From: Tetrapyrgos nigripes | Taxonomy: Eukaryota > Basidiomycota > Agaricomycetes > Agaricales > Campanellaceae | Assembly: GCA_013368315.1 (NCBI GenBank) | Contig: JAACJM010000046.1 | Location: 248,001 to 312,000, forward strand | Reading direction: 5' to 3' | DNA length: 64,000 nt | Part shown: positions 56,165 to 64,000 of the stretch, piece by piece | How positions within the stretch are numbered: the first letter of the stretch is position 1 | How the letters are laid out: every line of letters starts with the position of its first letter | The notes under the pieces: model-generated | Told to the model about the DNA's origin: nothing | Databases searched by the model: none | What the model saw: the letters and a program-made list of their open reading frames with translations, nothing else | Program-made: the position numbers and the translations under genes

Positions 56165-58035
56165 GTATCCAAATAAGAGTTTTTTGGCGATTGTAGATTC
56201 GACAGAAGGATCCAGAGGTTTATGGGAGTGTGGGTACTCAGTGCATCTTTTCGCGTCGTGTTGTAACTGTGTCGTGACTGGCATTTACTATTTACTCGTC
56301 GTTCTTCATTATCACAATCCGCTTTTTTCTTTCCTCAGGAGTCAGCTTCAAGACATTCTGTGGCGATTTCATCCGCTGCAGTCAAGGGGGACCCGGGATT
56401 GCGGACCGGTACACTCCGGGGGTCGGTCGGTCGGGTCATTGAGGTCGTTAAAAATTTTTGGAAGTGTGAAATTTTTTATGGTTTACAGGCTTGTATCAGT
56501 GTAATTATGGGCCCTTTTATAGTTCTTGACTTAGTTCTTGTCATCCAGAGCTGTCTTGGAAGGTGATTGAGCCATTTGGCGTACATCCAATGAGTTGGCC
56601 CTAGTGAACTGCAGGGATATCCCCCGGGTATTTTTGGGCGTACCGGTACCCCTACCCGCGAAAACCCTTACCCGTCAGAAGGGTACGGGTTTGTACCCCT
56701 GGCGGGTAACCCGTCAGTTCACAAGTATATATATATAATGTAACTATCTAAATCCAACTACTCGCTATGGAATATTATTTTTTGAAGGTGGGATACATCA
56801 GTTTTGCTTTGTTCAAGCATTCAGCCACAGTGATCAAGGCTTTCCGGCGTGTGAACAGCGACGTGTCACTTACCCATATTTGGATGTCTTGGTGGCAAAA
56901 TACTATTATTGAACTATGTACTAAAGAATTACACAGAACGTACTCAAAGTAGTGAATATATTGAGGTAAACTACGGGTACAAAATTTTGGATGGCGGGTA
57001 CGGCGGGTCTGCCTTACGGGTAAGGGTCAGCACAGGTTTTGAAATCCATACCCGTACCCTTGAGACCCCTACCCGCGACCCCCCACAACCCCCCAAACCC
57101 CTGCTTCTCACTAGTTGGCCCGACACCCGCCACCCGAGTACCAATGTCTAGATACCCGTGTGGCCACCCCAGCGCGTTAGGATTAGGGCTTCCCTGCGAG
57201 GCGCACACCGCTGAGCCAAGGGTAAGCCAAAAATGGAAGGTCAGTATCACGTTGCACCTTCCATATATAGGCATACCTTCCCTATTTAGTAGGTATCGGT
57301 CGGTCGGTCGGGTCCCAGAGGCCGTTAAAAAATTTTTCGACGTAGTGTACGAAATCAAAATTTTCGGTCCCCCTTGGCTGCAGTGCATATGTCGATGGAC
57401 CTGACAGACCCGACTCTGAAGAGGCGATGGAGTACCAATATCCATATAGCAGCGGACAGGAGCCAGGACCCACATCCGTATATTCACGGACTGGGGCCAG
57501 GCTGGTGACACGCCGGCGATGTAGGTATATGGCCAGGCCATTCCACCACCTGGAAGCGGCACGTTTCGGCATGACTCCTCCATATTGGGCAGCGGGCGAT
57601 TAACCGAAATGGGATCCCGATGGGGCGGGAGATCGGGTGGAGCTATTTGATGGGATCTCATTCTCGGACATAAGAGTCAGACCCCGCGCTTGATATATAC
57701 ACGGTAGGACAAAACTGTCGCAATTTGCTAATTGATCCTTGAGTCCCATCATCCCGGGAACAATGATGTACTTAGACCTACATCGGGACGCTTCCCGGAC
57801 CCCGGCGTATCAGTTTTTGGTCCCAGCCCGGGTAATAGACTCCTCCTCCTCCTCCTCCTCCACCAATTAGAAATTTGTGACAGTTGTGATTTCAAGGTGC
57901 AGCCGTGTAGTCTTGAGGTCGCGAGGCCATCCGGGGTTGGCAGGCGTTGGTCCGCAGGCATGCTGATATATGTATCTCGGCTCATTAGGCCGTGTACACT
58001 GTATTGTCTCGAACGTTTGATAAGGAGGCACAAAC
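56165..58035. other. Non-coding, with repeat-like words
   Basis: GGTCGGTCGGTCGGGTC followed by GAGGYCGTTAAAAA occurs at about 56423 and 57295. TACCCGTACCC/GGGTACGGGT words cluster at 56625..56715 and 56965..57135, as in the ends of some hAT-like elements, but I could not define ends. A (CTC)7 run lies at about 57840..57862. The 215-codon minus-strand frame at 57014..57661 has no recognisable domain. Confidence 0.4.
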
Positions 58036-58826
58036 TAATTTATTCATAAGGGCATGTTGGTGGGCGAGGTAGAACGCGAGTGTGTTCGTGAACAGGGTTG
58101 GGATCTTGAGTGTCTTATTCTGAGGCTTGAGGCTGCGTGCCGTTCTGCCTAGCATAGACAGCATGCGAAGAAACCGGGACCGGCAATGCCAGGAGAAGAG
58201 TTGTTGTTGGCATTGGACGGAAAACAGAGCTTCACAAGATATAAGTCAGAAAAGAACTGAAAAGTGGTGATGAACTTTTTCGCGAGGACCATTTTGCCAC
58301 TCTTATACTACTTCTCGACTCCTCCGAGTCAATAGGCTGTGCATGAAGCTCTTCAAGTTAGGTCGCTCAAACGAGTACTCACTTGAATCTGGCTAATGCT
58401 GCGAGTCTGTGACCATGATTAACATTCCCAACGGAAGTACTACCAAATGTCTTAATTTACACACGGCAGTCAGACGGAATGCACCGGGTGTATATTCAGA
58501 GATCGAAGAAGCGAGCAGCGGGCGCAGCTTACTTTCCTTTGAGTTATTATTGGAAGTTGCAGCCGACGGGAATAGCGTTGGCTGGCGTTGGGCATAATAC
58601 TTAGTTTAAAATTTGCTAAAGTCGAAATTCTTCTTCAAGTTCTGAGGAGAGTCTGAGGCGATTGAAGACTGGTGAAGATGTGATAATACGAGGTTTACAA
58701 GAGCTCGCGATCGTAATATTGCGAATACCATTGACCATTCCTGCGGGTCGCTAAACACCATATGAAGGGACAAGGGATGAAATCCCGACGGAGTGACAAG
58801 TCTAGACTGTGGCAAACGCTTGTTAC
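58036..58826 (-). repeat. Inverted copy of the peroxidase 5' module (58.0-58.8 kb)
   Basis: This is the reverse complement of about 21032..22033, nearly identical, except that it lacks the 195-bp SINE-like insert and its second target copy. On the minus strand at about 58220..58130 it carries the same peroxidase signal-peptide remnant (SSHAVYARQNGTQPQASE) without a start codon. Confidence 0.85.
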
Positions 58827-58828
58827 GA

Positions 58829-58950
58829 GGCCTTTAGGCTGAGTTAATTTATGTCGTAGCGACCTCCCAGATCTTTTCCACGGGTTCAAACTCCCACCCC
58901 TGTTCGTTGGCGCTCATTAGGCGCTCATCTGGAATCACGGTCGAGACCCA
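58829..58950 (+). repeat. SINE-like repeat, copy A
   Basis: It begins GAGGCCTTTAGGC and continues GTTAATTTATGTCGTAGCGA, CCTCCCAGATC and CACGGGTTCAAACTCCCACC. GGTTCAAACTCC resembles a pol III B box. It starts exactly where the inverted peroxidase module ends. Confidence 0.55.
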
Positions 58951-59494
58951 TCAAAGACCCATGACGTTGTTCACGGCTTCCTCGGATCAACGCGAGGCCT
59001 TTCTGTCGACAACCACAACGTCATGCAAACGTCATGCCAGCTGGCAGCGTGTCGACTCTCTCGTTTTCACTGCCAGCGTCAACAATGTCCACCGCCCTCA
59101 CACCCAGCAGTAACCAATATCCCGTGTCCAGAAGTTAATTAGGAAACATCAAATCTCTGGTGCTCGAAAATGGATTCGAGGGGTTTAAATTTCCGAAGCC
59201 TCGGCAAGCGATCCGATTGGCTCGGATCCGCTTCCGATAGATTTCTGAAGGACGAAAACCTTTTGTTTCCAAATGAGTTTCCTGGTCCCTTGAAATTTTG
59301 ACCTTTCTGAACTAACTTTTGGCCAATGAATATTGGTTAGTGCTGGGTGTGCCTATTCCTCCACTCCTCAAGCTTGCATTCGCATCGAGTACAAACCTCG
59401 TAATTCTTGTCTTCAAATCCTCTTTCGTTGTTTTAGCTCTCTTTCTCTCAGCAGCTGCAGCGTAGTCAATATACAAGTAAAATTTTGGCTTTAT
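58951..59494. other. Unassigned sequence
   Basis: No gene is supported. The short frame at 58907..59113 is an accidental open frame overlapping the SINE-like copy. Confidence 0.4.
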
Positions 59495-59640
59495 TGAACA
59501 GGCCTTGTAGCTTGCCACGCGAAGCGATGGCTTTTTACCCCAGTTAATTTATGTCATAGCAACCTCCCAGATCTTTTTCACGGGTTCAAACTCCCACCCC
59601 TTTTTGCTGCCACTCAAATTAAGCCGGTCTCTACCTTCCC
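59495..59640 (+). repeat. SINE-like repeat, copy B (fullest)
   Basis: It reads GGCCTTGTAGCTTGCCACG, CGAAGCGATGG, TTACCCCAGTTAATTTATG and CACGGGTTCAAACTCCCACC, sharing its second half with copy A and its first half with copy C. Confidence 0.55.
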
Positions 59641-61051
59641 GACAACCGGAATGCCTAGACTCGGTCTGGACCGGGTTCTAAAACCCATTAATGACAACCA
59701 TGACATCATGCCAGCCTGTCGCTACCACCATCCTTTCTCTCTCAACCGTCACCCCACACTGAAACCCCAACCAAGAGGTATCATATGCACATCCACTCTC
59801 ATCAAACCCTTGACTAACCCTTTGTTTAGAAGAATATTTGTCTCGGCTCATTGCATATCTCTACAAGCTGTCTCAGGTTTCTGTGATTGAGATGGTGTGT
59901 TTGCCGACCACTTTTTATCGGAGCTTACACAAACGTTTTCTACAGGGTAGCTCGGAAAACTTCAACAACTCGCATTTCAAGCTCTCAAAGATCTAGTGCG
60001 TCTCTCATCTTCTCGTCGTAACTGTTTCTGATGAACACATGTTTCTTTTTCCCGTCTCTCTAACTAGCCCGTCTGATTCGTCCTTCCACTACTTGTACCC
60101 AGCACCCTGAAGCCACCCTAGCAAAATCCGAGCAACTGTCAGCGAAACTATAGAATATATTTCAGATCTCGTCGGGATTACAAACATAGAAAGTGTGAGT
60201 TTTCCTACTTAGTACTTGCCCTTCATTCCTCGGGTGTCTGCCATTTTAATTTTTACTCGAGGTGTTATACTATGCTAAATATTTTCTTTACTTCTTCCTG
60301 GCTACATCCACATCAGTATTTCCGTCTCGTGTTATTCTCTGTACCCACCTCTACTTTTAGATGTCGAAACTATCAACCTGCCTCAATGAAGCTGTCGAAA
60401 GTATCCAATGAAAACAGTCACTTAAGAATTCTCCATCGCCATCGCCATATCTAAAATCTTGTTGAGGGCAGCTGATATAACGCCCTCGTGTTTTATATTT
60501 TGGTGGTGTTTTACTTGACATAGTCATTCCCATTGTTTTTCGGTCATTGTTGTGGTTCTGGTATTCTCATCTCCACCTCGGTTTTGATCGTCTTTCTTTT
60601 TCCTTCTTTCCTTTTTGGGAGGATGATAAGAATGAGAAAGGACGCTGGGCTGAGTGCTGTGCATGACAGAGATAGATTTTGATGTTTACAGCTGAGGATG
60701 CCTGGACATTTCTTTGATGTACAATGTTACCTATGGATAGATTGGTTGGATGGATGTTTGGAAGGGTTGGTCGGGAATGAGCTCGGAGTAGTGAGAGACT
60801 AGGATTGAGGCAGGAGGCACAATAGTGTGTATTTCTGATCTTCGTCTGGCATTTGCATGGGACATTGGCCATCAGACGTTGACATTGGTGTTGGTTTTCT
60901 GCACAGCATGTGGTTGATTTTTGGACGTCGGTCACATTTTCCTCCTTTTCTTTCTTTTCTTTATGCAAATCTTTATTTCGCTCATACTACTTACTGGTTA
61001 GTACCTGCCGTGTAGTTAATAACTTAAGAATGAAACTTTGGTATTGATATG
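59641..61051 (+). other. Possible remnant of an unknown multi-exon gene
   Basis: A frame at about 59829..59893 reads EEYLSRLIAYLYKLSQVSVI and meets a donor ATG|GTGTGT. After an acceptor GGGTAG a second exon reads LGKLQQLAFQALKDL (59950..59994) before a GTGCGT donor, and a third begins ARLIRPSTTCTQHPEA after ACTAG (about 60068) but meets a TAG. The amphipathic helical pattern with good splice sites suggests real exons, now broken. I do not recognise the family. From about 60480 to 61050 I see nothing. Confidence 0.35.
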
Positions 61052-61095
61052 GGGAGGCCTCGTAACTTGCCATGCGAAGCAGTGGCCCCTTACCC
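61052..61095 (+). repeat. SINE-like repeat, copy C (head only)
   Basis: GAGGCCTCGTAACTTGCCA..GCGAAGCAGTGG..CCTTACCCC matches the head of copy B and runs directly into the truncated peroxidase exon at 61096. Confidence 0.5.
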
Positions 61096-61395
61096 CAGTG
61101 ATGGGTAATGTCACAGCTGGAGTGGCTACAAAGGCACCAAAAAAGTGAGTTGCATCTCCCATCTCCCGTTCAAGGACGAAAATCTTACGCAGCGTTAAAC
61201 GTTAACTCAGCTATGCCCAAATCTGATCTCTTCCGCGAAGAAAGCCTCCCCATCGCTGAAGGCTGGAAAAAAAACGACATTTTGATCACCGCAAGTGTCC
61301 TTGATCCCATCAAGGAGGAGATTGAGCGTCTTTTTGAGTTCCAGCACAGTGGGGTGCAGGCTAACCCGTGGATCCAGGATTTGCCTCGGGTCTGA
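61096..61395 (+). pseudogene. 3' fragment of a third heme-thiolate peroxidase
   Basis: It begins inside exon 4 (MGNVTAGVATKAPK), has the exon-4 donor GTGAGTTGC and a normal TACGCAG acceptor, but the following exon meets TAA after four codons. The frame LFREESLPIAEGWKKNDILI then SVLDPI..EEIERLFEFQ..SGVQANPWI matches the last exon of copies 1 and 2. A stop after DLPRV (61393..61395) shortens the end. The heme-ligand and EHD parts are missing. Its 3' flank, in the same orientation, continues to 61931. Confidence 0.8.
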
Positions 61396-61931
61396 CAGTG
61401 CTATTGTAGTATTTAGAATCTCGGTCTCTAGCTATACATCTTAGCGAAACTTATATATTCAATAAGTAGCTTGGTAATTAGAAGTCACTCCTGCAAGGTG
61501 TGGGTATTACTACTAGGTTCCTATACTTACAATCGTTCAGTACTTATCTACCTCTTCTGTGGACTGGTATACTTAATATATTCCAAATTTAGAAGCTACA
61601 TAATTTGGCTGGGTCCCGAAGAGCTCTGGGCTTCCACTGAAGACAGGAAAGACCTTCTTTTCCTTGACAATGAGCTCGATAGCAGGTTGTGGCAATCCGA
61701 ATAGCAAAATTTTGGGCCGGCCCTGAGGCCTGAGGGTCGGGTCAAGAGCCACAAAATTTTGGCAAAAACCGGACCTACCCATACTGTGGCAACACCGAGC
61801 CGCTTAGAAGTTAGGCCCGGTTTTCAAAGTCCGACTTCCGCAGAGTATAAATGGTGGCTGGAACGTTTCGGAATTCTTAGCGGCGCAACTTGTGCGCCAG
61901 TCCCCGACTCCGTTGTAAGCCCAATTGAACT
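61396..61931 (+). repeat. Peroxidase 3' flank (fourth copy), cut by a copia element
   Basis: This is the reverse complement of the flanks at 1790..2199, 13610..13863 with 15381..15529, and 18890..19279, with about 125 bp extra at roughly 61612..61785. It ends at CCAATTGAACT, where the uninterrupted copy at 13650..13610 (reverse strand) continues CAGCAGCAG. Confidence 0.8.
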
Positions 61932-62327
61932 TGTTGAAATATATACCTTCCATGTATAGTAACTATGATTCTATATGGAGTTATTATGAAACTTCTACGT
62001 AGCTATAAGTATGCTAGTCCTCCAGGACATTCTCCGGACATTACTCTTATCTTCTACTATGTAGTGATATCTCTGTAGATAGCAATATGGCCAATGGCAA
62101 TATCCTCTTAGTCTCTAGGTATGTCCATGGACAATGTAGATATTAGTAATTACATGCTTTTTATCTAGTATAAAAGCTCTCTGTAAAGTCGTAGATACTA
62201 CAGAACAATATCTAGTTCTATCTGCTCTACAAGCAACTCGTATCTAAACTCTACAAGCTTTCTACTCAGCCCTCTATTTGGTGAGCTCTACTGACTGGTC
62301 ACCCTACGCTGAATATTTGCTGCTTCA
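61932..62327 (+). mobile_element. 5' LTR of a Ty1/copia retrotransposon (inferred)
   Basis: It starts TGTTGAAATATA immediately after the break in the peroxidase flank and is taken to end at ...TTTGCTGCTTCA (62327). The next bases, TTAGGTTATGGGTCCCG, may be the primer-binding site. About 396 bp with TG..CA ends is normal for copia. The 3' LTR lies beyond the window, so the right border is inferred. Confidence 0.6.
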
Positions 62328-63175
62328 TTAGGTTATGGGTCCCGAGGGCCATCGATGCTGGTCTTATCCCATACAACTACCGTTGTCAAGATGGATCGCA
62401 TTGTCGAGGTCAACGGCGAGCTCATCACCGAGTAAGCTGTCGGACTCAATGTTTGTGCAGTTGGTGGATCGATGTTTTCGCTTTATCTCCTTCTTCATCT
62501 ATATTGCCTGGTAAAATATATAACCTGGGTTCAGTTTAGAGTCGCATTAGGCACTCTTTGCTGGTTTAGTTATAGATCTAGATAAGTCACTTTATACCTG
62601 TAACAGTTATTTGTGGAACCCTTATGGATCTACAGATAGTTGTATGCAGAGTGACTGGCACGCTTTGCAGCCTCCACTTTAGTGTGGGACTGTTTTTCGC
62701 ACTCAGGCAAAACTCCGTAGTCATTCGGATGAGCCAGGGGTGTTTATAAAAGTCGCCGATCTAGATCTATAGAAAAACAGTAGTTAGATAGTGCTCCCCT
62801 ATATGCTTTAAGGCATCTCTACACCCATTAGGAAGTACTGTGCCACTACGGTCAATATTGCGACTTCTAGAGTAATCATGTGCTCTCTGTCAAGAGTATG
62901 GTCTCTGACAGTGTGAAATTGATTGAGAAGCACTGATGAAGGAGTTAATATAGGATTCCATTATGTGCACGTACCGACGAACGGTTTTCTACTGGCATAT
63001 AGTTGATTAATGCAAATGTATTATGTCCATTCCTTGTCTGAGGCGTTTGCTCAGAAAGGAGAAGGAATATTGCAATCATCCTATACACTGTGGTTGTATT
63101 AGACCCTTCGATGTTCCTTGGTACTTGTGACCTATTGAATGCACATCTTTACTGATTGATGCTTCATAGATCAAT
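62328..63175 (+). mobile_element. Leader of the copia element
   Basis: 848 bp lie between the inferred LTR and the gag start. No gene is recognised; the stretch is long for a copia leader and may hold an old insertion. Confidence 0.4.
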
Positions 63176-64000
63176 ATGTCTTCCAACAACGCTATCAACA
63201 ACACTGAAAGCATCTTCAACGTTCCCATCCTCAATACTACCAATTATGAGTTTTGGAACTATGCTATTACCCGCCTCCTTGAAGCCAAAGGGCTTAGCAG
63301 GGTTGCTTCAGGTACCCAGAAGTGTTATGTGAACACAAGTCCCACCAAACAGGTAATGCACCTTCTCTTCCTGAAGGATTTGAACTAGTTTCTAATGAAG
63401 CCTTTAATGCTTTAACTGAATCCGAACAATCGTCTTATAACCAAATCGTTGACACCTTCGCTCATGAATGGGATCAATATCAAATTTTGGTTAATAAACA
63501 TGATCAGGAATTAGTTGAAACTTATAAGCTTCATAGTTCTTGGGATGACAAAGATGAACAGGCTTTAGGTTTTATTTCCTCCTATCTTCTGAATGATGTG
63601 GGATTGGAAATGAGAGAGTTCACTAGAGATGAAATAGAAGAAGACCCTTGTGCCAAAGCAAAAGGAGATTATACCGCTAAAATGCTTTGGGATAAGATAG
63701 ACAAGAAATACAGTTCTCCTGGCCCAACGTCATGGTTCTTAGACTTCAAAGAGTTCATGTCTTGGACGCTTGATGAGAAGAAAGATCCTGCAAACCAGAT
63801 CGCATCTCTGGGAGCAGTTCTCACACATCTTAAAGCCTATGGATTCACAGTCGATGACAAGTTTAGAGCTCTTTTCTTGATGGATCGCATTCCGCAATCC
63901 TGGGGAAACTATGCTCAATTCACACTTGCCACTATTGAACCAAAGAACCTGACTATGGCACATGTGGAAGGACTAATTCTCGTCGAGTACAAACGACGGA
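63176..64000 (+). pseudogene. Ty1/copia Gag, partial, frameshifted
   Basis: An ATG at 63176 starts MSSNNAINNTESIFNVPILN then TTNYEFWNYAITRLLEAKGL, the usual copia Gag opening (xxNYxxWxxxIxxxLxxKGL). Near 63300-63355 the open frame changes; the downstream frame (from about GNAPSLPEGFELVSNEAFN) continues unbroken to the window end with AKMLWDKIDKKYSSPGP, FKEFMSWTLDEKKDP, LLxxIPxSW-type (FLMDRIPQSWGNYA) and LTMAHVEGLILVEYKRR. This is the UBN2/gag-polypeptide pattern. Gag packages the element RNA in a cytoplasmic particle. The frame change is inside Gag, so this copy is probably inactive; Pol would follow beyond the window. Confidence 0.8.

Noticed and set aside
56620..57135. A hAT-like MITE with GGGTACGGGT ends
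   Set aside because: The shared words are in both direct and inverted orientation and no boundary or target duplication could be fixed.
57014..57661. 215-codon minus-strand open frame
   Set aside because: It is long, but has no domain, no splice context and lies in sequence rich in ACCC/GGGT words, so a chance open frame is more likely.
59505..59605. A tRNA gene
   Set aside because: A B-box-like word is present but no cloverleaf could be drawn and the spacing is too long; a repeat derived from a pol III gene is more likely.

Overview
The window is a repeat-rich, gene-poor piece of a fungal genome, most likely an agaricomycete (mushroom-forming basidiomycete). The evidence is many spliced genes with 43-135 nt GT-AG introns, and protein families typical of that group: short secreted heme-thiolate peroxidases, fungal-type BTB proteins, F-box/leucine-rich fragments, an unnamed seven-helix membrane family, Ty1/copia Gag and large GCM/MULE-type transposases. 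Nothing looks prokaryotic. I recognised no tRNA, rRNA or CRISPR array.

Layout. 0.5-4.5 kb and 17.4-22.0 kb are two copies of one segment: a decayed seven-helix membrane gene, a heme-thiolate peroxidase gene on the minus strand and, divergent to it, an orphan 5' end of a second peroxidase. Further peroxidase debris lies at 13.6-17.1 kb (3' flank only, split by two insertions), 58.0-58.8 kb (inverted 5' flank) and 61.1-61.9 kb (3' exons and flank). A four-exon BTB gene (4.8-5.9 kb) has an inverted copy of its 3' end at 9.66-9.97 kb. A microsatellite-ridden F-box-like gene fills 6.4-9.3 kb, and its 5' part is copied at 22.0-23.0 kb. At 24.9-29.3 kb lie two tandem paralogues of an all-helical protein, one with a long central hydrophobic segment, separated by a 464-bp inverted-repeat element.

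The right half is mostly transposons. 29.7-36.7 kb holds three genes: an unknown 383-aa protein (-), a 1,239-codon transposase-like protein (+) and a 236-codon coiled-coil protein (-). The last two each carry a single in-frame stop. 38.83-46.62 kb is a complete 7.8-kb DNA transposon whose 15-exon gene joins a GCM-type zinc domain, a MULE-type DDE core, a USP-like cysteine peptidase and a PHD finger, again with one in-frame stop. Next come a fragment of the replicative helicase gene MCM4, a 1.9-kb inverted-repeat element of a family also present at 10.4-12.3 kb, and a 4.86-kb element (51.3-56.2 kb) carrying a degenerate gene plus the C-terminal part of a BTB-family protein. The window ends inside a Ty1/copia retrotransposon inserted into the peroxidase 3' flank.

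The genes do not form one pathway. The two peroxidases are secreted oxidative enzymes, the BTB and F-box fragments belong to ubiquitin-ligase adaptor families, and the rest is a nested record of segmental duplication and element insertion. Coding models were built by eye from frame, splice signals and phase; where exon phases close exactly I say so.
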